From positions 1 to 35,243 of the forward strand of contig DPWT01000203.1 of assembly GCA_003527555.1 (NCBI GenBank): 35,243 nucleotides of DNA. The letters run 5' to 3'. Each line of letters starts with the position of its first letter. The first letter of the stretch is position 1. The notes beneath the pieces were generated by a model. That model did not search any database, was not told the DNA's origin, and worked only from the letters and a program-made list of their open reading frames with translations. This document shows positions 16,001-23,374 of this stretch, piece after piece. Source of the DNA: Verrucomicrobiales bacterium (GTDB lineage: Bacteria > Verrucomicrobiota > Verrucomicrobiia > Verrucomicrobiales > Akkermansiaceae). Position numbers and translations under genes: made by a program.

Positions 16001-18465
16001 GCGATGAACTCGTCGTTGTAACAGGATTGTCTGGATCTGGGAAATCAACTCTCGCATTCGATATCGTTTTTGCTGAGGGACAGAGGCGCTTTCTTGATTC
16101 GATGTCACCCTATGCGCGGCAGTTTGCTGGTCAGTTAGAAAAGCCTGATGTTGATCGTATTATTGGACTGCCACCAACAGTGGCTATTGAACAACGCGTC
16201 TCGCGAGGAGGAGGCAAATCCACCACCGGAACCATAACAGAAATTTATCATTTCCTTCGCCTGCTCTATGCGAAACTCGGCATCCAGCACTGCCCCGAAT
16301 CAGGCGAAGCCGTTGTTTCCCAGACTCCTGAGGCAATCAAAAAACAAATCAAAATACTTCATAAAAAAAATAAAAATTTACTCGTTCTCGCCCCTCTCAT
16401 TAGAGCTCGCAAAGGGTACCATACCGACGTCGCTGCCGCAGCTGCAAAAAAAGGAATCAAAGAATTGTTAGTCGATGGATCACTCACAGGAACTGCAGAC
16501 TTCCAGCCGCTAAAACGCTACCAGCCGCACGATATTTTTGCCGTTTGCCAATCCGTTGATCAGGCCTTGATTCTGGGCAAGGGTAACTGTAATGCCATTC
16601 CTTATTCACAAGCTAAAAATTACCAGTCACAAATACTCAGCTTCAACACTGCCCGTGTATCTGCTGTGACTGGAAAATCCTTCGAGGAGCTTGATCCACA
16701 CCACTTTTCATTCAACTCACATCGTGGCTGGTGCCCTGAATGCCGTGGCTATGGCACAGTAGCGGCAAGCTCTGGGCGCTCTATCAAACCCAATCAATTT
16801 AACTCCGAACTCGAGGCCGAGATCCAAGAGGAACTCATCCATTCAAAACTCAAAACTGAATGTTCATCGCTCCCATGCCCAAGTTGTAATGGAACTCGAT
16901 TACGCGAAGAATCAAGGCATGTGCTAATTCACGGCTATCCTATTCACGCGATCAATCAACTGTCTGTTTTGAATGCTATCGAGGCTCTTGAAAAGTGGAC
17001 CTTTCACGGCAGGGAAAATATCATCGCGCGCGACATTCTTCCCGAAATTATTCAGCGACTCTATTTTCTTAATCATGTCGGTCTCGGATACCTCCAGCTT
17101 GATCGTTCAGCCGACACCCTCTCAGGCGGAGAGTCTCAGAGAATTCGACTTGCTGCGCAGCTCGGCAGCAACCTAAGGGGGGTTCTCTATGTGCTCGATG
17201 AACCGACCATAGGCTTACACCCAAGAGACAATATCAAGTTGCTCGACACTCTGGAATCTCTTAAAAACCGCGGTAATTCGCTGCTAGTTGTTGAACATGA
17301 TGATGAAACCATTTCACGTGCAAACACGCTAATTGAGTTAGGCCCAGGGGCAGGCACAGAGGGGGGACAGATCATAAGTTCTAAACTTCAAAAGCTAAAC
17401 ATCGCGACAGAATATCATCGCAGGTCCTTACCCAAAAGCACTTCGAAGGACGGCTGGCTTCGCGTAAACGGATGCAGTGCAAACAACCTGAAAAGAATTA
17501 ATGCCCGTATCCCACTAGGTCGTCTTACAGTACTCACAGGCGTATCCGGCTGTGGGAAATCATCCCTCATGCGGGGCTGTCTCAACAAAGCCGCCGGCTC
17601 CAAGAACGACACTCAAAACAATGCCTACAAATCCATTAAAGGATTTGAAAATATAAAACATTGCTTTGAAGTCGACCAAACCCCTATCGGTAAAACCTCT
17701 CGCTCCTGTCCGGCTACTTACGTGAAAATATTTGATACTATTCGCCAACTCTTCGCGCAATTACCTGATGCCCGAGTTCGCGGCTACACCGCATCACGCT
17801 TCTCTTTCAACAACATAGATGGGCAGTGCCCAGAATGTAAAGGCAACGGCCGAATCAAATTAGAGATGGACTTCCTACCCACTACTTGGATTCCCTGCGA
17901 GGCATGCCGCGAAATGCGCTACAACCAGCCAACTCTTGACGTCCGCTACAGTGGCAAAAATATCGGTGAGGTTCTTAAAATGAGTATTCGTGAAGCCACC
18001 GAATTCTTCTCATCTCAACCAAAGCTCCATCGAACTCTGAAACTACTGAACGATACCGGACTTGGTTACCTTCAACTGGGGCAACCATCTCCAACTGTCT
18101 CTGGTGGCGAGGCACAGCGAATTAAACTTGTATCAGAACTTACCAAAGGACGAAAAACCGTGCGTAAAGGGGCGGGTCAAAAAAACCACCTCTATCTAAT
18201 TGAAGAACCGAGTATTGGGCTGCACCAGCAAGATGTAGATAAACTCATTATTGTTCTCCATCGCCTTGTAGACGAGGGTCACACCGTGGTAGTTATCGAG
18301 CATCACACTGCCATTATGGCACAAGCCGACTACATCATCGATATCGGTCCAGAAGCAGGAGAAAAAGGTGGTGAAATCGTTACTCAAGGAACGCCCGAAC
18401 ACGTTGCAAAGTCAAAAACTTCTCGTACCGCACCATTTTTACGGCAGCAACTACAAAACCAATAA
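13018..18465 (+). CDS. uvrA: Tandem (double-length) excinuclease UvrA
   Basis: This 1,815-residue protein is two complete UvrA-like copies fused in frame (about residues 1-960 and 970-1815); ordinary UvrA is about 940. Four Walker A motifs are visible near residues 46 (GPSGSGKS), 647 (GVSGSGKST), 1002 (GLSGSGKST) and 1508 (GVSGCGKSS). Four signature motifs lie near 489, 847, 1367 and 1694 (LSGGE, the last TVSGGE). Zn-finger CxxC pairs occur in all four halves (CSSCRGFG/CSECQGTR, CQRC/CPEC, CPECRGYG/CPSCNGTR, CPEC/CEAC). UvrA recognises DNA damage and loads UvrB in nucleotide excision repair; one polypeptide here could replace the UvrA dimer. Chlamydia also has a UvrA of about 1,790 residues, so this is a known PVC-type architecture. 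The start is a GTG; the gene seems monocistronic. Confidence 0.97.
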   Translation: MSAKKNSNQTKQTATPAVIKVRGARQHNLQDLDLDIPLNQMTVITGPSGSGKSSLAFHTLYAEGQRRYVETFSPYVRQFLDRMDKPAVDRIDGIPPAIAVEQKNTIRTTRSTVGTLTELNDYLKILFPHLAKAYDPRTGEEISPDTSDSIVEWCNRTLTDDTTMVLFPAYLSADTPTSDILPLLNQQGYVRVWQKGEIIRTDDKKASLSGTKDLYVVQDRIKISKRNQNRLREALEKALEIGRGHCALLDKSNKPVRFSAHWINPKTGFTLRPPTASLFSFNSPVGACSSCRGFGKTIGTDLTKAIPNPSLSIKQGCVQPFTTARGAECQRDLLRAAQQSNIDINTPYSELETHERHWLLEGEHDNPEDAWENGEWYGVRGFFDWLESKSYKMHVRVFLSRYRAYTDCSECQGTRLQPHALCFKIDGETLPDLWRMPINELRNWFSKIQPNQSKFNSSLGHAIIEITSRLHYLCEVGLTYLTLDRPANTLSGGEIERVNLTTCLGAALTNTLFVLDEPTVGLHQRDVEQLINVMHDLRDKGNTVVVVEHEESVMRATDHIIDLGPAAGEQGGNIVAEVSGRQAQQKTITKKFPDSKTLPFLSGKVRIEPPKSRRSAKHYLEITGASQNNISNLDIVLPLGIINCLTGVSGSGKSTLAYDIIYLNLAKQLDLAATDEAATIKSLNGAEHISTVELIDQSPLTRTPRSTPAVHSGAFDAIRQLFSATPDATAQNLTPGYFSFNSGSGRCQRCLGNGYEKVEMQFLSDLYITCPECEGKRYTTNALKINYRGKNIAEILTMTITEAVEMATSIETSSKEQRLLKKITTSLQPLIDVGLGYLRLGQPLNTLSGGESQRLKLCKLLANSSKSDSRLLILDEPTTGLHFVDIENLLKVFHRLTEAGHTLLVIEHNLDVIRTADHIIDLGPGPGKDGGEIVFTGTPEKILSTKTETAKALRSAPIPQKTTRAHTSRNSSNHAIQISGAREHNLKDISVDIPRDELVVVTGLSGSGKSTLAFDIVFAEGQRRFLDSMSPYARQFAGQLEKPDVDRIIGLPPTVAIEQRVSRGGGKSTTGTITEIYHFLRLLYAKLGIQHCPESGEAVVSQTPEAIKKQIKILHKKNKNLLVLAPLIRARKGYHTDVAAAAAKKGIKELLVDGSLTGTADFQPLKRYQPHDIFAVCQSVDQALILGKGNCNAIPYSQAKNYQSQILSFNTARVSAVTGKSFEELDPHHFSFNSHRGWCPECRGYGTVAASSGRSIKPNQFNSELEAEIQEELIHSKLKTECSSLPCPSCNGTRLREESRHVLIHGYPIHAINQLSVLNAIEALEKWTFHGRENIIARDILPEIIQRLYFLNHVGLGYLQLDRSADTLSGGESQRIRLAAQLGSNLRGVLYVLDEPTIGLHPRDNIKLLDTLESLKNRGNSLLVVEHDDETISRANTLIELGPGAGTEGGQIISSKLQKLNIATEYHRRSLPKSTSKDGWLRVNGCSANNLKRINARIPLGRLTVLTGVSGCGKSSLMRGCLNKAAGSKNDTQNNAYKSIKGFENIKHCFEVDQTPIGKTSRSCPATYVKIFDTIRQLFAQLPDARVRGYTASRFSFNNIDGQCPECKGNGRIKLEMDFLPTTWIPCEACREMRYNQPTLDVRYSGKNIGEVLKMSIREATEFFSSQPKLHRTLKLLNDTGLGYLQLGQPSPTVSGGEAQRIKLVSELTKGRKTVRKGAGQKNHLYLIEEPSIGLHQQDVDKLIIVLHRLVDEGHTVVVIEHHTAIMAQADYIIDIGPEAGEKGGEIVTQGTPEHVAKSKTSRTAPFLRQQLQNQ

Positions 18466-18613
18466 TCTCAACTCAGCAAGCACTCCTTCCGAGAGCTTAA
18501 TACGAGTGCCCCACTGCACTGATAGAGCATATTAAGGAATCTAAGAGCACATAAAAATCGTCCAGAGTAAAACCATGAATACCATTTCTTTGATGGCTGG
18601 CTCATGTCGATCA

Positions 18614-19576
18614 CTAACCTAACATGTCACCTAATGAAAATGGAGAACTAAGAAGAAATTCTTTGGATGACATTCGGCGACTTCCATCAACTTGTACCTG
18701 ATCCACACGCAATGCATTCTTCCCACAAGCAATTACAAGTCGGTCACCTACCGATAAGATCTCTCCAGGCTTACTTGTTCTATTGAAATGATCAATCACC
18801 TCGGTGTGCGGGAAAATTTTCAACCGCTTTTTTCGACCCTTATGCCTGCCTGATGTCTCAGTGAATACCGTGAATGTCCCCGGCCATGGATCATAAGCAC
18901 ATATACGCCTCTGGATATGATCCGCAGACAGCGACCAGTCAAGCTCCCCATCGCAGCGCATCAGCTTGGGAATATAGCTCACTTGTGATTCATCTTGCTG
19001 TATGCGTGGCGCATTGCCACTGGCAACTAATTCGATAGCTTCTAATAGTAATTCAGGTGATATTTCAGCAAGACGTTCGTGCAACTCTCCTCCAGTTTCA
19101 CCATCCCCTATGGGTATTTCTTTTTTGATGATGATATCGCCGGCATCAAGCGCCTTGATGACATGCATAACAGTAATTCCGGTGGTTGAATCTCCCGCAT
19201 CAATTGCTGCCTGAATACAGGCTGCACCTCGGTATTTTGGCAGTAAAGAGGCATGTAGATTGATGAAAGCGAGCGGCGGGATATCGAGCAACTTCTGGCT
19301 AAGTATTTGGCCGTATGCCATTACTACAACAATATCAGGCTTTAAATCAGATAACTTGGTTACAAATTCTTGATCACGTGCATTCTTAGGTTGTATAACT
19401 TCAATACCATACTCGATCGCTTTCTGTTTGATTCTTGGGGGCGTCAACACCTGTTTGCGACCCACAGGTTTATCAGGTTGGGTCACCAAAGCGATTAAAC
19501 CATTACTTACCAAACCTAAAAAAGATGGGATCGCGATATCTCCTGTTCCCATGAAAACAATACGTAGCTTGGACAT
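18614..19576 (-). CDS. fmt: Methionyl-tRNA formyltransferase
   Basis: This 320-residue protein has the full-length Fmt layout: an N-terminal formyltransferase Rossmann-type domain (MSKLRIVFMGTGDIAIPSF) and a C-terminal OB-like tRNA-binding domain. The catalytic residues are Asn106 and His108 in FINLHASLLPKYRG and Asp144 in ALDAGDII, the same numbers as in E. coli Fmt. It transfers a formyl group from 10-formyl-tetrahydrofolate to Met-tRNA for initiation. The usual partner def is not next to it. It converges with uvrA (148-bp gap, nothing else seen) and diverges from the subtilase gene. Confidence 0.96.
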   Translation of the reverse strand: MSKLRIVFMGTGDIAIPSFLGLVSNGLIALVTQPDKPVGRKQVLTPPRIKQKAIEYGIEVIQPKNARDQEFVTKLSDLKPDIVVVMAYGQILSQKLLDIPPLAFINLHASLLPKYRGAACIQAAIDAGDSTTGITVMHVIKALDAGDIIIKKEIPIGDGETGGELHERLAEISPELLLEAIELVASGNAPRIQQDESQVSYIPKLMRCDGELDWSLSADHIQRRICAYDPWPGTFTVFTETSGRHKGRKKRLKIFPHTEVIDHFNRTSKPGEILSVGDRLVIACGKNALRVDQVQVDGSRRMSSKEFLLSSPFSLGDMLG

Positions 19577-19784
19577 ACCTTGTTGTTTAAACTCCTATCA
19601 TTAAATACCAAGCCTGAATCACGATCATCATTAACACGCCCTACCCGCAATAATTGTAAATCCCCTTAATACATATATTTTACAGCTAGATTATCTCACA
19701 ATTTGTACAACAATGTGTTACGTTACCTTTGAATAAGCAACACATCCTCATTTCGCCGAAACATTGGCCATTTATTACTGTTAA
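19577..19784. promoter_or_regulatory. Divergent intergenic region, fmt / subtilase
   Basis: This 208-bp AT-rich gap must hold promoters for both divergent genes. It contains a perfect 8-bp palindrome TTGTACAA (19703-19710) flanked by CACA and TGTG, which form an imperfect outer dyad. No -10/-35 pair could be assigned confidently. Confidence 0.35.
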
Positions 19785-21386
19785 ATGCATATGCCCAACA
19801 AAACTACTATTCTTGCCATCATCACTCTAATTCTGGCTGTCGTGGCAGGATTCATGATTTCGGCAACTCAAGAGGTCGAGCGGTATTCTAATGACACAGA
19901 AGTGGTAATCAATTCTATTAAAGAACCACCACCAGAACCTAACAGGTCGATTGCTCGCGCAGGGGCCCGTGGCAATGACGGAGGATTTATCGAAGCGTTT
20001 CCACCATTCGCACTGCCAAATGAGCGCATTGCGGTGTTCAAGTCAGACAAGGACTATCGAAATTTCCTCACAAGTCTGAAGGATCAGAATTTCAAGTTGT
20101 TGGGAGCATCTGATCGGTTGCGCGCAATACACTTCGGTTTTAGCCCGGGCGCCAAGCTTGACGGGATTGATGGTGCTGAAGTTGGCTATAACTTCCTGGT
20201 GGCTATCCCAGCACCACCTGATGCATCTGCCCAAGCGGGAGCATCGGGCTTCGGCAGGAATGCACTGAGTTGGCTAGGAGTGAATGAGGACAACTCGCAA
20301 TGGGGTAAGGGAGTCACCGTTGCTGTGCTTGATTCCGGAGTCAATAGCCACCTTGCACTAGATCAACAAAAAGGTAAGGTCCATCAGATTGAGTTAACTG
20401 AGCTGACGGCTGACTCACAGCTAGGTCACGGCACTGCGGTGGCATCAATCGTTTCAGGCGACCACCCGCTCACACCAGGAGTCGCTCCAGCCTCTGATAT
20501 TTTATCAGTCCGGATCACAAATGATTCAGGTAGCTCGGACTCTTTTACCCTCGCCGACGGAATCACCCAGGCCGTGGACGCAGGTGCAAAAGTCATTAAC
20601 ATCTCAATGGGCTCCTACGGCGACAGTAATATTGTTAGAAGTGCTGTGAAATACGCACAATCGAATGGGGTGGTGATCGTCGCATCATCCGGCAACTCCG
20701 GGCTGGAAACAGTTACCTACCCAGCGGCCTACGAGGGAGTCATTGCCGTGGGCGCGGTAGAGGCGAAGGGGGAACACCTAGAATTTTCCAACACTGGGGA
20801 GAACCTAGGCATCACAGCGCCCGGCTACTCTGTAAATGCAGCTTGGGGTGAGGAGCAACTGACGCAGTTCTCTGGCACATCTGCCAGCGCTCCCTTTATC
20901 AGCGGCGCCATTGCCGCCACGATGACGGAAAAAAACCTCACAGCTACACAAGCGGCTGACCTTGTGCTAAAAAATGCAAACGACTCCGGATTGCCTGGCA
21001 CCGATGATGCCTACGGCACGGGTATTCTTGATTTAGGTCGGATCATGCATAGCGGCACACCAGGAATTTACGATGCCGCCATAGCCAGCCAAGTGCTCGT
21101 GTCTCCGACGATTACCTCTCCCCTACCCCAGGTGTTGGTCACTGTGCAAAATCGTGGTACTGAGACACTCATCAACTCGCCACTGACAATCAATAGTCCT
21201 TCCGGCACACAATTAATCAATATCAGTAGCCTCGCACCAGGTGCTATTCAGACTTATCCCGTGTCCGTTCTGCTGCCTAACAACGAAACACAAGTAACCG
21301 TCAGCTCATCCGTGCAGACCACTGAGAGAGATAGTAACGCGACAAATAACAACCGCAGCGATGGCTTTGTCAAGCAGGCCCCCTAA
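19785..21386 (+). CDS. Exported subtilisin-like serine protease (S8) with CARDB-like tail
   Basis: This 533-residue protein has an N-terminal hydrophobic segment (about residues 6-27) that could be a signal peptide or an anchor. A propeptide-like region (about 60-150) precedes the S8 catalytic domain. The triad is Asp183 (VAVLDSGVNSH), His215 (GHGTAVASI) and Ser366 (SGTSASAP), with oxyanion Asn304 (SSGNSG), all intact. The last about 100 residues form a beta-sandwich-like domain (VLVTVQNRGTETL ... NATNNNRSDG) typical of CARDB domains. An ATG at 19791 is an alternative start two codons in. It is likely a secreted or periplasmic protease; no substrate or partner is visible nearby. Its stop codon overlaps that of the convergent gene. 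Confidence 0.94.
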   Translation: MHMPNKTTILAIITLILAVVAGFMISATQEVERYSNDTEVVINSIKEPPPEPNRSIARAGARGNDGGFIEAFPPFALPNERIAVFKSDKDYRNFLTSLKDQNFKLLGASDRLRAIHFGFSPGAKLDGIDGAEVGYNFLVAIPAPPDASAQAGASGFGRNALSWLGVNEDNSQWGKGVTVAVLDSGVNSHLALDQQKGKVHQIELTELTADSQLGHGTAVASIVSGDHPLTPGVAPASDILSVRITNDSGSSDSFTLADGITQAVDAGAKVINISMGSYGDSNIVRSAVKYAQSNGVVIVASSGNSGLETVTYPAAYEGVIAVGAVEAKGEHLEFSNTGENLGITAPGYSVNAAWGEEQLTQFSGTSASAPFISGAIAATMTEKNLTATQAADLVLKNANDSGLPGTDDAYGTGILDLGRIMHSGTPGIYDAAIASQVLVSPTITSPLPQVLVTVQNRGTETLINSPLTINSPSGTQLINISSLAPGAIQTYPVSVLLPNNETQVTVSSSVQTTERDSNATNNNRSDGFVKQAP

Positions 21387-21835
21387 TCCTCATCATCCGC
21401 TTTGTCCTTGAGTTCAGCAAGCACATCGGACATGTCGCGGAGTTCCTCCCACACATATTCGCGAACATAAACGGGTGCCTCCTGTCGCACAGCGAGCGCG
21501 AGACAATCACTTGGACGAGCATCGATTTCGACGACCTTACGTTCCATGATTTCGTTTTCGGCAGCCACATAAAGTCGGGCATAGAACACCTCTCCATCCA
21601 CCTTGACGATAACTGCTTTCTCAACCTGCGCACCAAACGCACCAAGCATTTGTGAAAAAAGATCGTGCGTGAGCGGACGTGGCGGCTTAACACCAGACAT
21701 CACCGCATTGATCGAGGCTCCGATCGTAGGCTCGATATAAAACACAATCACTTTCTCCCCATTACCAAGAAAAACGGCACAGCCCGCAGACGTAGGCATC
21801 AGTGCAACGGGTTCCACTCTTACATGATCTTTCAT
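21383..21835 (-). CDS. Bifunctional nuclease (BFN/DUF151) domain protein
   Basis: From the ATG at 21835 the product is 150 residues. It carries the BFN domain: LMPTSAGCAVFLGN, VFYIEPTIGASI, the helix LTHDLFSQML, and the diagnostic DARPSDCLALAVR. An Asp/Glu-rich tail (ELKDKADDED) follows. Proteins of this family have been reported to have DNase/RNase activity in plants; bacterial members are mostly uncharacterised. The in-frame ATG at 21874 would add 13 residues and overlap the upstream gene by 29 bp, so the later start, 10 bp after the upstream stop, is preferred. It is probably co-transcribed with the carbonic-anhydrase-like gene. Its TAG and the TAA of the convergent subtilase share bases. 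Confidence 0.9.
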   Translation of the reverse strand: MKDHVRVEPVALMPTSAGCAVFLGNGEKVIVFYIEPTIGASINAVMSGVKPPRPLTHDLFSQMLGAFGAQVEKAVIVKVDGEVFYARLYVAAENEIMERKVVEIDARPSDCLALAVRQEAPVYVREYVWEELRDMSDVLAELKDKADDED

Positions 21836-21845
21836 TTTCTGAGGT

Positions 21846-22373
21846 TTAGGGTTTACCACCATTGGGCTGATCAAGGAATCTACGTGAGACTTGCACGTAT
21901 TTGTCTGCCCATTTTCTTATGCCTGCCTGGTCATCCAGCGACAGGGTTTTAACGATCTTGCCGGGACTTCCTAACACCAACGAGCCAGGCGGAATTTCCA
22001 TTCCTCCGGTAACGAGTGTCTGAGCACCGATGATGCTCCGCTCGCCAATGATTGCTCCATCAAGAATACAGGCACCCATACCCACCAATACTTCATCCTT
22101 AATCGTGCAGGCATGCATAATGGCGCTATGGCCAATGGTGACTAATTCACCAACATAAACACCATAGTCGTCCGAGAGATGTAAACATGCATTGTCCTGC
22201 ACATTGGAATTTGGCCCAATGACGATCTCATTGATATCTCCGCGTAACGTGGTGTTATACCAAATACTGGAGTTCTCACCCACACTGACACGGCCAATGA
22301 GATCTGCACTTGCAGCCACATATGCCGAGTGGTGGATTTGTGGGCTATACTCGCTAAATGTCTCAATCGCCAT
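21846..22373 (-). CDS. Gamma-carbonic-anhydrase-like (left-handed beta-helix) protein
   Basis: From the ATG at 22373 the product is 175 residues, the usual length for the YrdA/PaaY-type gamma-CA group. Hexapeptide repeats form the left-handed beta-helix (for example IGRVSVGENSSI, VLVGMGACILDGAIIG). The three metal-binding histidines are all present: His65 in NACLHLS, and His82 and His87 in IGHSAIMHAC. RGDINEIVIG and the C-terminal GSPGKIVKTL segment are also typical. Whether it hydrates CO2 or acts on an acyl substrate is not decidable. Upstream in-frame ATGs (22385, 22466) exist, but the longer form would run through a strong dyad, so a short form is preferred. It leads a two-gene unit with the BFN gene. 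Confidence 0.92.
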   Translation of the reverse strand: MAIETFSEYSPQIHHSAYVAASADLIGRVSVGENSSIWYNTTLRGDINEIVIGPNSNVQDNACLHLSDDYGVYVGELVTIGHSAIMHACTIKDEVLVGMGACILDGAIIGERSIIGAQTLVTGGMEIPPGSLVLGSPGKIVKTLSLDDQAGIRKWADKYVQVSRRFLDQPNGGKP

Positions 22374-22436
22374 GAATTTAAGCATAGTGAAGTTTTCACA
22401 AGTTGCAATCCCCCGCATGCTGTGGCACACTTTCCT

Positions 22437-22460
22437 TATGCTGCAGAACATTGCAGCATA
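22437..22460. promoter_or_regulatory. 24-nt dyad in a divergent intergenic region
   Basis: A perfect 9-bp inverted repeat, TATGCTGCA-gaacat-TGCAGCATA, lies between the start of the minus-strand carbonic-anhydrase-like gene (22373) and the plus-strand membrane-protein gene (22478). Its symmetry and place fit a repressor or activator operator controlling one or both divergent genes. It could also form a hairpin in either 5' UTR. Confidence 0.5.
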
Positions 22461-22477
22461 CAACACTCATATCCTCT

Positions 22478-23296
22478 ATGCAGAAATTTTACATGCTAAT
22501 GGCACTCATTGTGTTTTGCTATGCTCTCAGAGCCTGCAGAACCTCATGGCTGCGAAAGATGGGTGCACTTTTGATGCTATTATCATCTGGGCTGTGTATT
22601 TATTTCTTAACCGATGGTATCTTATGGGGTCTGCTCGCAATGCTAGCGTGGTTTTTTCTGCCATGGGTGGAACTCCTCACCCGTATTCGCAAGTTGCGTA
22701 TGCCTGTGGAAAACAAACTGCAGGATAAGATGCGCACCAGCCATACTGCCTTTCCAAGCGCTAGCAAGCATCTGCAAAATTTAGATCACCTCGGATACGA
22801 GCACATCCACGACTGCGGCTGGAACCTTGGTGGTATGGAGCAAGTCTACCAGCTGTTCTGGAATGCAGAAACAAGATCAGTCGTCTCCCTCTGTCTGTGT
22901 GAGCAGTCAAATGTTACCTTTTCCTATCTTACTGTGACCTCACGCGACATCACCAATGGTGTCTGGCGCACGACCAACTTCCCATTTTCGCCGACCCTGA
23001 AGCCCAACCCCGGCGTCCACTGGAATCAGATCAGTTGCGCAAATGAATGCGCAATCAATTTACTTAAAAGTCACTGCCATTTCCTACTCAAACAAGGTTT
23101 TGTAGATGACGATCTTGCTATCCCAGACCCAGATCATCTGGAGCAAGAAATCGAGCAAGAAATGAAGCGCCAGATTGACCACAACCTACAACGTGGAGTC
23201 ATAAGCCTAACAGGCGACGGAAATTTCCGCTACACGATCCGAGGGTTGTTCTTCTTATGGCGCCAGTTCGTGCGCGATATGATTAGACTTTGTTGA
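22478..23296 (+). CDS. Conserved-looking membrane protein of unknown function
   Basis: From the ATG at 22478 the product is 272 residues. Two closely spaced hydrophobic helices lie within the first about 65 residues (MLMALIVFCYALRA; LLMLLSSGLCIYFLTDGILWGLLAMLAWFFLPW). A soluble alpha+beta domain follows, with strands such as CGWNLGGMEQVYQLFW and TRSVVSLCLCEQSNVTFSYLTVTS, a helical part rich in Glu/Gln (EQEIEQEMKRQID) and a hydrophobic C-terminus. I cannot assign a family. An in-frame TTG at 22403 would extend it by 25 residues across the dyad and is less likely. It converges with the phosphorylase gene 78 bp downstream. Confidence 0.8.
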   Translation: MQKFYMLMALIVFCYALRACRTSWLRKMGALLMLLSSGLCIYFLTDGILWGLLAMLAWFFLPWVELLTRIRKLRMPVENKLQDKMRTSHTAFPSASKHLQNLDHLGYEHIHDCGWNLGGMEQVYQLFWNAETRSVVSLCLCEQSNVTFSYLTVTSRDITNGVWRTTNFPFSPTLKPNPGVHWNQISCANECAINLLKSHCHFLLKQGFVDDDLAIPDPDHLEQEIEQEMKRQIDHNLQRGVISLTGDGNFRYTIRGLFFLWRQFVRDMIRLC

Positions 23297-23374
23297 TAGG
23301 GAAAATTCCCCAGATGTAGATAGTGCATATGATACTGCAATATAAGAGGTTTACATCACACAGCTAGGCTTAAC

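Noticed and set aside
22192..22728. 178-codon plus-strand frame overlapping two genes
   Set aside because: It runs across the carbonic-anhydrase-like gene, the dyad and the membrane-protein gene in another frame, and shows no domain; a shadow.
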